A DNA stretch of 64,000 nt from Paraburkholderia sejongensis (GTDB lineage: Bacteria; Pseudomonadota; Gammaproteobacteria; Burkholderiales; Burkholderiaceae). The stretch spans positions 1 to 64,000 of the forward strand of contig NZ_JAJITD010000022.1 of NCBI RefSeq assembly GCF_020880815.1. Reading direction: 5' to 3'. Shown here piece by piece: positions 51,249 to 62,200 of the stretch (its first letter is position 1; the number at the start of each line of letters is the position of its first letter). A model generated the notes under the pieces. That model was not told the origin of the DNA. It was given only the letters and a program-made list of their open reading frames with translations, and did no database searches. A program made the translations under genes and the position numbers.

Positions 51249-52416
51249 GGGAACCTCGATGGCGCGTAAGGACGTTCAGCACGTTCGTCTTGTTGACCGA
51301 ACCGCAATAGGAGCCGTCGGCTTCGACGACCGGCAGCGGCGCGCGGCTCGCAGCCACGCGCTCGACCACGTCGTTCAGCGGCGTGCTGCGGTCGATGGAC
51401 TCGATCTGATTGAGTTGCGGCGACGCACTACCGCTCGCGTCGCGGCATACGAAGCCGCGGATCCGCCGCGCGCCGTCGAGCACGAACGCGTACTCGGCGC
51501 TGCCGTTGAGCGTCGCGGCGACGCTCGATGCGTCGATCTGCGGCGCGTGCATCAGCGGCACCGCGTCGGTCTGCATCAGATCGCCGGCCGTCAGATAGCG
51601 GCTCGTGTCGATCCCTTCGAAGAACGCGCGCACGTAGTCGTCGGCGGGGTATTTGATGATTTCCCGCGGCGTGCCGATCTGCACCACACGGCCGCCCTCC
51701 ATGATCGCGATGCGGGTGCCGATGCGCATCGCCTCTTCCAGATCGTGCGACACGAACAGGATCGTGCGCTGCTGTTCGCGTTGCAGCTCCAGCAGCACGT
51801 TCTGCATTTCCTTGCGCTTGAGCGGATCGAGCGCGGAGAATGCTTCGTCCATGATCATCAGCGACGGATTCACCGCGAGCGCTCGCGCGAGTCCAACGCG
51901 CTGCTGCATGCCGCCCGACAGTTCGGACGGCAGCTTGTGCGCGAACGGCGCGAGCCCGACCTGCTCGAGCACCGTCATCGCGCGCGCTTCACGCTCCTTG
52001 CGGGCGACGCCGGCCACTTCCAGCCCGAACGCCGCGTTCGACAGCACGTTGCGTTGCGGCATCAGCGCGAACGACTGGAACACCATGCTCATGTCCTTGC
52101 GGCGCACCGCGATCAGCTCGCCGCGCGGCACCGCGGCGACGTCGCGGCCATCGATCAGCACCTTGCCGGCGGTCGGCTCGACGAGCCGATTGATCAGGCG
52201 AATCAGCGTCGACTTGCCGGAGCCGGACAGGCCCATCAGCACGAAGATCTCGCCCTCCTGAACCTCGAACGACACGTTGTGTACGCCGACGATCTGACCG
52301 GTGCGCGCGAACACCTCTTCTTTCGTCGCGCCGCCGGCCAGCATCGCGAGCGCCTGTTTCGGATTACTGCCGAATACCTTGCACAGCCCTTCGACCACGA
52401 CCTTGGGGGAATTCAT
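51241..52416 (-). CDS. Choline/glycine betaine ABC transporter ATPase (ProV/CbcV type) with CBS domains
   Basis: 391 residues from ATG 52414-52416 (M-N-S-P-K-V-V-V-E-G), with AGGAG upstream. The ATPase domain has Walker A GLSGSGKST, signature LSGGMQQR, Walker B SLMIMDEAFSALD and switch His in VSHDLEEAM. The C-terminal ~115 residues contain a paired CBS region (SYCGSVNKTNVLNVL at the end). In ProV/OpuA such domains sense ionic strength or nucleotides and gate transport. First gene of the operon ATPase-permease-regulator. Confidence 0.94.
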   Translation of the reverse strand: MNSPKVVVEGLCKVFGSNPKQALAMLAGGATKEEVFARTGQIVGVHNVSFEVQEGEIFVLMGLSGSGKSTLIRLINRLVEPTAGKVLIDGRDVAAVPRGELIAVRRKDMSMVFQSFALMPQRNVLSNAAFGLEVAGVARKEREARAMTVLEQVGLAPFAHKLPSELSGGMQQRVGLARALAVNPSLMIMDEAFSALDPLKRKEMQNVLLELQREQQRTILFVSHDLEEAMRIGTRIAIMEGGRVVQIGTPREIIKYPADDYVRAFFEGIDTSRYLTAGDLMQTDAVPLMHAPQIDASSVAATLNGSAEYAFVLDGARRIRGFVCRDASGSASPQLNQIESIDRSTPLNDVVERVAASRAPLPVVEADGSYCGSVNKTNVLNVLTRHRGSHV

Positions 52417-52690
52417 CGGATGCTCTCCTGGCGTGCGGAGCGTCGTCCGCGCATTGACTACATAGTTGCCAGAAAAAAGTGCGGGTTGCCGACTAATTGC
52501 GACAACCACATGAGGAAATGCGACACCTGACGGCCGTAAGGAGCGCCTTTGCGGCGGGAAAAGCCTTGCTGGACAAGGGGTTGGCGGGTTTCGAGCGACG
52601 TCGCGGGCATGTCGCGCGCATGTGGCGCCAAAGCAGATCGCATTGGCGTGGCCCCACGGTGATTCGTCCGAATACGGCTTTACAGCCGGC

Positions 52691-53818
52691 TCACGAAATC
52701 GACACCCCGAGCAGGCGCCCGACGCCGAACGTAAACCCCGCCGCGACGAGGCCAATCACGATCTGCCGGAATGCCGAAAAAGCCGCGCCGCGGCCATTGA
52801 ACAACGACGTGAACACGCCGATCGACGCGAGCGCCAGCATGCTCAGCACCACGCACTGAACGATCGCACTGACGCCTCGGCTCCATAGAAACGGCAGCAC
52901 CGGAAAGATTGCGCCGAGCGCGAACAGGCAGAACGACACGCCCGCCGCCGACCACGGATTGCCGCCGAGTTCGGCCGGATCGAGGCCGAGTTCTTCGCGC
53001 GTGAGCGTGTCGAGGGCCTTGTCCTTGTTGCGCATCATCTGCGCGGCGACGCGTTTGGCCTCGTTCGCGTCGAGCCCTTTCGCGCGATAGATCAGCGCGA
53101 GTTCATGCTCCTCGGCTTCCGGCTGTTCGTCGATTTCTTCGGCCTCCCTGGCAATCTGCGTGCTCGCCAGTTCGCGCGCATTGGTGACCGACAGCCATTC
53201 GCCGAGCGCCATCGAACACGCGCCCGCGATCAGTCCGGCGAGGCCGGTGAGCAGGATCGCCTGGTTGCCGGTGCCCGCGCCGGCCACGCCCATGATCAGA
53301 CAGAAGTTCGACACGAGGCCATCGTTCGCGCCGAGCACCGCGGCGCGCAGATCGTTGCCCGACGCCGCGCTCTTGTGCCACGACTCGGCCGCGGCGATGC
53401 GCGCGCCCGGCGCGAGGTTCGGATCGCCGCCGCCGGCGAGCGTCTGCACCACGGCCGCGTGATGATGTTCGTCCGCCGACATGCGGCCCGCGTCCCGTTG
53501 ACCGCGATATTTATTGCGGTCCGCGTATTCGGCCGCGGCGAGCGTCGGCAACACGAAGTTCGCGCCGAACACGCGCACGAGGCCTTTCATCAAGCGGGTT
53601 TTCACCGCGTGTCCGTGGCCCTTCGGCTGCACGCCGTGGGACTTGAGCTTGTCGGCCCACACCTGTGCGTGGCTGTGCTCGGACTGTGCGAGGTCCTGAT
53701 AGACCTGCTTGCGGGTTTGATCTTTTTCGACGCTCGCGAGCGTCTCGTAGAGGGCGGCGCTGTGCAGTTCGTCGGAGAGATTTGCCTTGTAGCGCCTGAC
53801 TTCATGCTTGGTTGCCAT
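52691..53818 (-). CDS. mbfA: MbfA-type ferritin/VIT1 fusion, iron or manganese exporter
   Basis: 375 residues. The N-terminal ferritin-like (erythrin) domain (1-~150) has the helical Glu/His-rich pattern: ELHSAALYETLASVEKD, SEHSHAQVWADKL and SADEHHHAAVVQ. The C-terminal CCC1/VIT1 membrane domain starts LRAAVLGANDGLVSNF and has about five helices. Proteins with this fusion export ferrous iron and protect against iron and peroxide stress. It is monocistronic with a clear ATG. No Fur or Irr box was identified by eye. Confidence 0.9.
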   Translation of the reverse strand: MATKHEVRRYKANLSDELHSAALYETLASVEKDQTRKQVYQDLAQSEHSHAQVWADKLKSHGVQPKGHGHAVKTRLMKGLVRVFGANFVLPTLAAAEYADRNKYRGQRDAGRMSADEHHHAAVVQTLAGGGDPNLAPGARIAAAESWHKSAASGNDLRAAVLGANDGLVSNFCLIMGVAGAGTGNQAILLTGLAGLIAGACSMALGEWLSVTNARELASTQIAREAEEIDEQPEAEEHELALIYRAKGLDANEAKRVAAQMMRNKDKALDTLTREELGLDPAELGGNPWSAAGVSFCLFALGAIFPVLPFLWSRGVSAIVQCVVLSMLALASIGVFTSLFNGRGAAFSAFRQIVIGLVAAGFTFGVGRLLGVSIS

Positions 53819-54000
53819 GATCTCGTGCGGTTCGGGTCGCGTTGTTGACGGCTCAGCGTAACCGATTCGAAACCCGCGGCACGAAAGGCCCTAAAACATG
53901 GAATGAGCGAGAAGCAATCGCGTTTTTATCCGCGTACTGAAGGGAGGCGAAGCTGGCCGGAATTCGACCGCGATGACAGCATCATGAAGACAATGAAAAC

Positions 54001-54039
54001 ACCCGGCGCCCGCTCGATGACCGATGCGTTGCGCCGGGT
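54001..54039 (-). terminator. Intrinsic terminator after the DUF4148 gene
   Basis: Arms ACCCGGCGC (54001-54009) and GCGCCGGGT (54031-54039). Read on the minus strand the stem is followed by GTTTTC. It lies 14 bp after the DUF4148 stop. Confidence 0.7.
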
Positions 54040-54052
54040 CTGCCGGATGCGC

Positions 54053-54364
54053 TTACTGGCTTGCGCCCTTAGCGGCGGCGGCCTTCTTCTCCGCTTCCTG
54101 CAGCTTGTTCGGGTAGTTCGGATCATTGGCCGCCGGCTGGTAGCCCGCGTCTTCGAGTTTCTTCAACTCGGCGTTCTTCTTTGCGCGAGCCTGTTTGCGA
54201 GCTGCCTTGTGTTCGGCCTTGAGTTCGGCCTTCGAGGGCTTCGCGGCACTCGCGGCCGGCGCGGCGGCATCGGTGCCTTGCGCGGACGCGAGCGGGATCG
54301 TGCCGGCCATGAATGCGGCGGCCGAAATCCCAAGCATGATTCGTTTGATAGCGAAGCTCTTCAT
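54053..54364 (-). CDS. DUF4148 family small periplasmic protein
   Basis: 103 residues. The signal peptide MKSFAIKRIMLGISAAAFMAG... ends near PLASA-QG (~residue 29). The mature part is Ala/Lys-rich and helical: KPSKAELKAEHKAARKQARA, then LKKLEDAGYQPAANDPNYP, the conserved DUF4148 core. Small proteins of this family are numerous in Burkholderiaceae, but their function is unknown. A terminator follows at 54001-54039. Confidence 0.9.
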   Translation of the reverse strand: MKSFAIKRIMLGISAAAFMAGTIPLASAQGTDAAAPAASAAKPSKAELKAEHKAARKQARAKKNAELKKLEDAGYQPAANDPNYPNKLQEAEKKAAAAKGASQ

Positions 54365-55035
54365 AACTGATTATCCCTTGCAATGAATTGGTAATAAGTT
54401 GTAGTCCAGCTGTAAAACGTATGCACCATGACGGATCACGTAACCACCCTCGCAAATCCGTCCATGGCAGCTTACAGGCAAATACGCGGAATTGGGATAG
54501 CGCCTTTGATGCCGACTGTGAGGGGGCTACAGACTGCGCCCCGGCGCGCTTGTCGCCGATGGCGTCGCATTGTCAGGCAATTCCACTGTGCGGAATATGC
54601 ATGCTCGGGAAAAGAAGCATTTCAAATCGCCCAATCCGGAATTTCTCAATTCATTACAGCTACTTACTCCGGTCTATAAGACACCGCGCTTGATTTAGGT
54701 GTTTTCCCTATTTTGATCTGCATTGCAGTTTTTCGGTCGGTTTCCCTCGTTGACATAGTCCGAACGATCGTGCGAAATTGCGCCCTGCACTTTGCATGCA
54801 CACGGCGCAAATCGCTGCGGCGACTATGCAGCGCCGAGCGCGGGCGTCATCTTGAATCAGGAGATCAGCACACCTGCAAGAAGCGCGTTCGATCCGCGGC
54901 CCCCTCGTCAATCGATCGATATTTCGCATTCCTTATCCGGTTGCGAGGACAGTTCGTCGCCCAGCGAAACCGCCCCGCAGCACAGCACCTGTTTCGCCGT
55001 TTATCCAATAACGTACAAACAAGGAGACACGCAGC
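54365..55035. other. Intergenic region upstream of the porin gene
   Basis: About 670 bp between divergent genes. It holds the promoters of the DUF4148 and porin genes and the palindrome TCTGCATTGCAG at 54717-54728. An AT-rich stretch lies at 54580-54730. No small gene was supported. Confidence 0.5.
54717..54728. promoter_or_regulatory. Palindrome TCTGCATTGCAG, recurring motif
   Basis: Near-perfect palindrome (CTGCA-T-TGCAG) upstream of the porin gene. The same 12 bases occur reversed at 63185-63197, and a variant occurs at 62985-62999. Confidence 0.4.
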
Positions 55036-56127
55036 ATGCCGGCAGGTCATCGCAATAGGGTGGGAATCATTCTTGGTCTGGTGGGGGCATGGGCGCTGAG
55101 CGCGGCCCCGCATGCCGATGCCCTAAGCAGCGTCACGCTGTTCGGGATCGTCGATGGATCGCTGCTGTATACGAGTAAAACCCTCAACGCGACGACCGGC
55201 CAGAACGCCGGTCATCAATACTCGTTCACCGATAGCGGGCTGTCCGGCTCGCGCTTCGGAATGCGCGGGGTGGAAGATCTGGGCGGCGGCATGCGCACGA
55301 TCTTCATGCTCGAAAGCGGCATCAGCGTGGCCAACGGTTCGCTGGGCAATTCGAACGGCAATCTGTTCGGCCGGCAGGCGTGGGTCGGTATCGATAGCCG
55401 CTACGGCAACGTCAAGGCCGGCTTGCAGTTCTCACCGTTCTTTCTCGCGATCTACGATGCCGATCCGCGCGAGATGGGCTACTTCGGCAGCGGTCTCATC
55501 CCCTATCTGAACAACGTGTACGTGACCGGCCTGTTCAACCCGAACGGCATCTCGTACACGTCGCCGGAAATCGGCGGCTTGCAGGCAAGCGGCATGTTTG
55601 CGTTCGGCGGCAGCGCCGGCAACTTTCAGGCGGGGCGGCAGTACTCGGGGAGCGTGCGCTATCACTTCGGCGGCCTGACGCTCGATGGCGGGCTATACAG
55701 CGGCAATGCGGGAGGCAGCGCGGCATCGATCGCGATTCCGAGCGTGGTCGCGTTCTGGGGACGCACGCTCGGCGCGCGCTACTCGTTCGACAACCTCACG
55801 TTGAAAGCGTCGTACACGCAGTACAAGGTCGCCGGTTCGTTCAACAATCGCGTGTACTCGGGCGGCGCGAGCTACGGCATCACGCCGGCGCTGAATATCG
55901 ATGCGGGTATCTGGGTCACGCGCGACGCGAACGACGGCTCGAACAATTCGATCCTCGCGTCGAGCGGGCTCACCTACTCGTTGTCGAAGGCGACGGTCAC
56001 CTATGCGCAGGTCGGCTTTGTGACCAATCACGGCCGCATGCATACCGGGCTGTCGGTCAACAACGCGCTGAATCTGCCGACCGGCACGACCGCGGGCGTG
56101 AACGTCGGCATCCGGCATACGTTCTGA
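55036..56127 (+). CDS. Gram-negative porin, Burkholderia OmpC-like family
   Basis: 363 residues with AAGGAG before the ATG. The signal peptide ends around H-A-D-A-L. The mature protein begins SSVTLFGIVDGSLLYTSKTL and has LSGSRFGMRGVEDLGGGM, the conserved first strands of betaproteobacterial trimeric porins. GRQAWVGIDSRYGNVKAG follows. The C-terminus is V-N-V-G-I-R-H-T-F, ending in the Phe needed for outer-membrane insertion. It allows passive diffusion of small hydrophilic solutes. It is shorter than many of its paralogues, whose size varies in the loops. Confidence 0.93.
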   Translation: MPAGHRNRVGIILGLVGAWALSAAPHADALSSVTLFGIVDGSLLYTSKTLNATTGQNAGHQYSFTDSGLSGSRFGMRGVEDLGGGMRTIFMLESGISVANGSLGNSNGNLFGRQAWVGIDSRYGNVKAGLQFSPFFLAIYDADPREMGYFGSGLIPYLNNVYVTGLFNPNGISYTSPEIGGLQASGMFAFGGSAGNFQAGRQYSGSVRYHFGGLTLDGGLYSGNAGGSAASIAIPSVVAFWGRTLGARYSFDNLTLKASYTQYKVAGSFNNRVYSGGASYGITPALNIDAGIWVTRDANDGSNNSILASSGLTYSLSKATVTYAQVGFVTNHGRMHTGLSVNNALNLPTGTTAGVNVGIRHTF

Positions 56128-56167
56128 ACGAGGTCTGCACAGCTCGCAGATCGCTTGCAAAAGAAAC

Positions 56168-56201
56168 GGGCGACGCATGCCTGATCGGCATGGCGTCGCC
56201 C
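56168..56201 (-). terminator. Hairpin terminator between porin and autotransporter genes
   Basis: GGGCGACGCATGCC (56168-56181) pairs with GGCATGGCGTCGCCC (56187-56201) with one bulged base. On the minus strand it is followed by GTTTCTTTTGC, so it terminates the autotransporter transcript. It may also serve the porin gene. Confidence 0.75.
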
Positions 56202-56224
56202 GCGGGTTACCTGCCAGATGCTGC

Positions 56225-59200
56225 TTAGAACTTCACTTTAAGCGTGCCCTGCACGGTCTGGCTCGTGGTGCCGCCGCCGAACTTGCCGGCGTAGTTCAAA
56301 CCGAGCGTGGTCGCGTCGCTCACCTTGAAGTCCACACCCGCCTGCACGAGTGCCGCATTGCGCGCGATCGGCACACCGGCGACGGTGAACGGATCGCTGC
56401 CGGCAAACGCGAGCGTCGACTCGGGCACAGTGTTGCCGAACGCGCGTTGCCATGCGAGCGTGCCGTTCAACGTGACCTTCGTCTTGCTGCCGAGCGCGAG
56501 GTCGGTCGAGCCGCGCACACCCACCGTCGAGAACGCCGTGTTGGTGTTGCCCGACTTGCCGGCCAGCGCCGCCGCGCCGCCCTGCTCGGTGAAGCCGCTG
56601 TTGCGCAGATTCACATAGGCCACGTTGACGAACGGCTCGATCGTCGCGGCCGGCAGTTTGAAGCTGTAGCCGACGTCGCCGAACACCTGCGCGGTGCGGG
56701 CGTTGTAGCTGCCGCTCAGACTGTCGGAATAGCCGACGAACGACGGCGAACGGCTGGTGTCGAGCGAATGCCAGGAAACCGCCGCACCGCTGCGCAAGCC
56801 GAGGTTGCCCAACTGCGTGCCGCCATAAACGCCGAGGTGATAGTTATTGCTGCTGGCCGACGAATTGCGGTCGTCGACATTGAAGTTGCTGCGGCTATAA
56901 CCGGCCAGCGCACCCACGCGCCAACGTTCGGCGACCAGCGTGTCGGTGCCGATGAGGAAGCCGCCGGTGCTGTCACGCAGACGCGCGGCATTGCCGTCGC
57001 CATCGATGTCGCCCCACGCACCGAACGCCCGCGCCCACACGGCCGGTTCGGTTTCGCGAGCCGAGCAGCCGGCGGCGGCGCCGCCCGCGGTCGCGATGGC
57101 GTCATCCGCACCCGCCGCGCAGAAGCTCTGCCGCACGCGGCCGATCGCGGTATCGCGGATATAGCGGCTGTCGTCGATCAACGCGGTCTTCACCGACGCG
57201 TGCAGCTCGCCCGACAGCTGGTTGAACGCGAGACGCGCATTTTCGTCGTTGCTCTGCATGCTGACCGCGTCCTTCATCGCGTTGCCGTCGGGCAGCGTCT
57301 GCAACGCAGCCGCGGTGGCGATTTCGTTGCGCGTGTTCGCTGCATCGACGAAGTCGCGCATCTTCACCGACTTCAGGTAGACGTGGTTCGCGTCATACGC
57401 ATCGGTCAGACCATAGAACGCGCCGTTCAGATCGCCGCTGAGCGAGTAGCTGCCGGTCACGCCGTCGGTCGCGCTCAACACCGTGTACTGTGCATTGAGC
57501 GGATAGACGCCCGGCGCGATCTTCTCGACATTGAGCACCGCGCCCGGATCGATCGTCGCCGCGCCGTTCACAACGATCTGGTCGGCGGTGTTGTTCGACG
57601 GGTCGATCTGCGTGTGATAGGTGGAACCGGCGGCCTGCGAGAAATCGCCGTTCACGTGCAGCGTGCCGATCGAGTTGCCTGGTGAGATCGTGCCGCCCCC
57701 CTCGATGCTTGTCTGGCCGAGTGTGCCGTTGCCGCCGAGCGTCGCGTGGTTCTGCACGGTCACCGCCGAATTGCCGAGGTAGCCGTTCACGCTGAGCAGG
57801 CCGTTCCGTACGGTGGTTGCGCCGGACAGATTGCTGTCGCCGGTCAGATTCAACGAGCCCGAGCCGGTTTTGGTCAGGCTGCCGGTGCCGTCGATCGCAT
57901 TCGCGAAAGTAGCGGCGCTCGCCTGGTCGATCACCAGCGCGCCATCGTTGACGATCGCGCCCGAGCCGAAGCTCGCCGCCGAGCCGACCAGCGTGCCGCC
58001 GGTGATCGTGGTGCCGCCCGCGTAGCTGTTGGCGCCGCCGAGCGTCAGCGTGCCGGCGCCGGCCTTCGTGATGCTGCCCGCGCCGTCGATCGTGCCCGCG
58101 AACGTCGTATCCGTGCTGTTATTGGCCGTCAGCACGGTCTGCGCCGACGCACCGAGATTCACCGTACCCTCGCCCGCCAGATTGTTCGCGGTCTGTGAGA
58201 AGTCGTTCAGCGCCAGCGTCGCGCCGCTGTTGATCGTCACCGCCGAGCTGTCGGCAAACGCGTTGTCGATGCCGGCGGCGAGCGTGCCGCCGTTCACGGT
58301 GGTCGTGCCGGTGTAGGTGTTTTGCGCAGACAGCGTCAGCGTACCCGCGCCGTTCTTGGTCAGGTCCGTGCCGTTCCAGCCGGTAGCGGACGCGACCTGG
58401 TCGGACAGCACCGTGTCGGCGTTGAAGGTTTCAGTTGCGTTTGCGAGCGTGAAGGTGCCATTGCCACCGGTTGCGCCCGCCTCCCATTTCAGGCCGAAGC
58501 CGACGCCGTAATTCAGGTTATCCGCGCTCTTGTGCGCGGCGAGGGTCAGATAGTCGACCGTGCTGGCCGCGCCGCCGAGGTCGACCGACGTGAACTCGCC
58601 GGTGATGCCGTTGGTGGTTTGAATCACGTTGAACACGGAACCTGTCAGCGCGCTCGCCGACGCGGGCTCCGGCGTGGAGAAGCCGGTGACGCGCAGCGCG
58701 CCGTCCAGATTCGCACTATCCGCGCTGACCACCGGCGCGTTCGCGCCCACCTGGATGTTCAGCGTCGAATCGGCCGCCTGCGTGAAGGTGCCGCTCGCCG
58801 CGAGTTGCGACACGCCGTCGATCGTCGTGGTCGCGCCGCTTTGCGTCGTGTAGTCGGTCACGTCGAACGCGCCGCTCTGGCTCAACTGCAGCGTGCCCGC
58901 ATCGACCGACACCGCGCCCGCGCTCGTCGCCGCACTCAGTGTCGCGGTGCCGGCGCCGGTCTTCGTGAGGCTGCCGCTACCCGACAGGTTGCCGGACAGC
59001 ACGCCGCTGTCGGCGAAGTCGAGCTGCAGCGCCGCGTTGTTGATAATCGCGCCGGTGCCGAGCGCGCTCGCGTTGGTGGCGACGAGCGCGCCGTCCGAGA
59101 CCGTGGTGCCGCCGCTGTAGCTGTTGATGCCGCTCAACGTGAGTTCGCCCGCGCCGGTCTTGGTCAAGCCGCCCGCGCCTGCGATCGTGCCGGACAGCGT

Positions 59201-62200
59201 CAGATCGGACGCGTTATTGGCGGTCAGCACCGCTTCAGCCGACGAACCGAGATCGATCGATCCCGCGCCCGACAACTCGTTGGCAGTCTGCGAATGGCCG
59301 TTCAGCGCGAGCGTCGCGCCACTGTTGATCGTCACGCTCGAGCTGTCGGCGAACGCATCGTCGATCCCGGTGGCAAGCGTACCGCCATTGACCGTGGTCG
59401 CTCCCGTGTAGGTGTTCTGCTGCGACAGCGTCAGCGTACCGGCGCCGTTCTTGGTCAGATCGGTGCCGTTCCAGCCCGTGGCCGAAGCCGACTGGTCGGA
59501 CAGTGCGACGTCGAGATTGAACGCTTCAGACGCATCCGTCAGCGTGAACGTGCCGTTGCCTTCGGTCGCGCCCGCGTTCCACGTCAGGCCAAGGCCGACG
59601 CCGTAGCTCAGGTTGTCCGCGCTTTTCTGCGTGGTGACCGACAGATAATCGACCGGGCTCGTCGCGCCACCGACGCTCACCGACGAGAAATCGCCGCTGA
59701 TACCGTTCGTCGTACTGATCACGTTGATCGTCGAGTTCGGCACCTCGCTGGCCGCCCCCGGCTGCGCGGCGCTAAAACCCGCCACGTTCAGCGTGCCGCC
59801 GAGCGATGCGCTGTCGGCCGTGATCAAAGGTCCGTTCTGGCTGCTGACGTTCACGCTGAGAACCGAGTCGGTCTGCTGCGTGAGCGCGTTGGCGATCTCG
59901 AGCTGGGCGTCGGCGCCGAGCACGGTCGACGCGCCGCTGCCCGTGGTCAGGCTATCCGACACTGTGAACACGCCGCTCTGCTCGAACGCGAGCGTGCCGG
60001 CCGAGACGTTCACCGTGCCCGCGTCCGAGTCCGCCGCGCTCAGCGTCGCGGTGCCCGCGCCGGTCTTGAGCAGCGTGCCCGAGCCATTGATCTGGTTGGC
60101 CAGCGTGCTGTCGTTCGCGAAGTCCAGTTGCAGCGTTCCGCTATTGGCGATTGCGCCGCTGCTGAGCGCACTTCCGCTGGTTGCGCCCAGCGTGCCGCCG
60201 GAAATCGTCGTGCCGCCCGTATAGGTGTTGGTGCCGGCGAGCGTCAGCGTGCCGGTGCCGGTTTTGTTCAGGGCGCCCGAGCCGTCGATCTCGCCCGAGA
60301 ACGTAGTGTTGGCGCTGCCGCCCGACGTCAGGCTGGCCGTGCCGAGCAGCACCGAACCGGTGCCGGACAGGCCGTTCGCGGTCTGGTCGAGGTTGTTCTG
60401 GCTCAGGTCCAGCGTACCGTCGACTGCAACCGTACCGCTGCCTGCAAACGCATTGGCAACGCCGCCGAGCAACGTGGCATCGCTCGCGACCACGGTCGCG
60501 CCGGTATAGCTGTTGCCGCCGTTCGACAGTTCGAGCGTGCCGCCGCCCTGCGTGGTGAGACCGCCGCTGCCGGCCAGCAGGCCCGTCACGTTCAGCGTGT
60601 TGCCGGCCTCGACGGTGGCTAGCGCATTGCCGCCGAGGTTGATGTTGCTGGTGGCCGCGAGCGTGCCGCTGCCGGAAATCTTGCCGCCGTCGCTCACGTT
60701 GATGCTGTTCGCGTCGAGCGTGAAGAGGCCGCCGGCGACGTCGATCGTGCCGCCGTTTTGCAGGTTCAGCGTCTGTGCGCGCACGCTCGTTCCGTCGTTG
60801 CCCTGCAAGGTGCCCGCGGTGCCGTTGCCGGTGGTGATCGTGAAGGTGCCGCCTGACTTGCTGCCGTAATTGACGCCGTCGGCCAGCACGAAATTGCCGC
60901 CCTGCACCAACGTATTGGCCTGAATCGCCGAGTCGTAGCTGGTGCTCGCGCCGTTGTCGCCGTAGAAGACCACGTCGCCGTCGCCGGTCTTGTTGACCGT
61001 GACCGTCGAGCCGGCGATCGAGCCGAGCGGATCGTAGAACAGGATCTGATTGCCGGCCGCGGTGTTCAGAGTCAGCGTGCCCGACGAACCGAGATAAATC
61101 GCATTCGGCCTGCCGGTGCCCGCGACTGGCTGGTAGGACGAATTGAACTGAACACCCTGCTTATTGCCCTGGAACACGATGTTGTCCGTCAGCGCACTCA
61201 GCGATACCGTGCCGGACTGCAGATAGATTGCGCCGCCGTAAGTGGACGCGTAGTTGTCGAGGAACTGCGTACCGGATTGCAAGCTCACCAGCGCCGCGGC
61301 CGAATCGTAATAGATCGCACCGCCCGAGCCTTCGCCGGCGCCGCTGCCGGCCTTGATCGCGTAGTTGTTCCGGAAGATCGCGGCGTCGTTGAAAATGTAG
61401 CGGTAGTTGTACGACGAGCCGTTGCCGAACGCGCTGAGCGCGCCGCCGTATGCGGAGCCACCCGCGCCGGTCGAGACCACATAGTTGCCGTCGAACAGCA
61501 CGGGAGCGTTGAACTGGACGACCGACGCGCCCGAACCCGGGGAGGTGTAGCCGATATTGATCGCGCCGCCGCGCGGATTGCCCGTGCCGGTCTGCGCGCT
61601 GACGACGTGGTTGCCGGTGAACGTGGCGTCGCCGTTGAAGGTCAGCGTGGAGGCGCCGCCCCAGATGTCGATAGCGCCGCCGAAGTAGTATTTCGCGGAG
61701 TTGTTGTTGAACACGGTGTTGCCGTTGAACGTCATTACACCGGGGCTCTGGTACATCGCGATCGCGCCGCCGTAGTTGTCGGTGCTGTTCGAGTCGAACG
61801 TGTAATCGCCGTTGAACGTCGCGTTGCCGGCGTACATCGAGATCACGCCGCCGCCGTCGCCGGTCGACACGTTGTTGGAGAACGTGACGCCATCCGCCCC
61901 GCTGCCGGCGTTCACGTTCATATACGTGCTGCCGGTCGTGCCGTTCAGGTAGAACACGTTGCCGAAACCGCCCTGCAAGCCGTTGAACGTGACGTTATTA
62001 AGATTGATATTCGACGTATGCGCACCGCCAGCATCGTAAAATATCGCATAACCGGAATTAGCGGTTTGCCCGAAATTCAGGTTCGAAAGCGTGATTGAAT
62101 TGTTATTGACGGCATTCGTTAAATTGAATATGTAATTACCGCTTCGCGTAACGGCATTACCATTGCCGTCGAGTTCCAGCGTCGAATGAGCGGCCGTATT

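Noticed and set aside
54365..55035. Short plus-strand frame ending inside the porin gene (54713-55099)
   Set aside because: It overlaps the porin start in another frame, lacks a ribosome site and has no coding bias.
58322..60622. Long plus-strand open frame opposite the autotransporter
   Set aside because: It is Arg/Ala/Val-rich shadow sequence of the repetitive passenger, with no start signal or recognisable domain.
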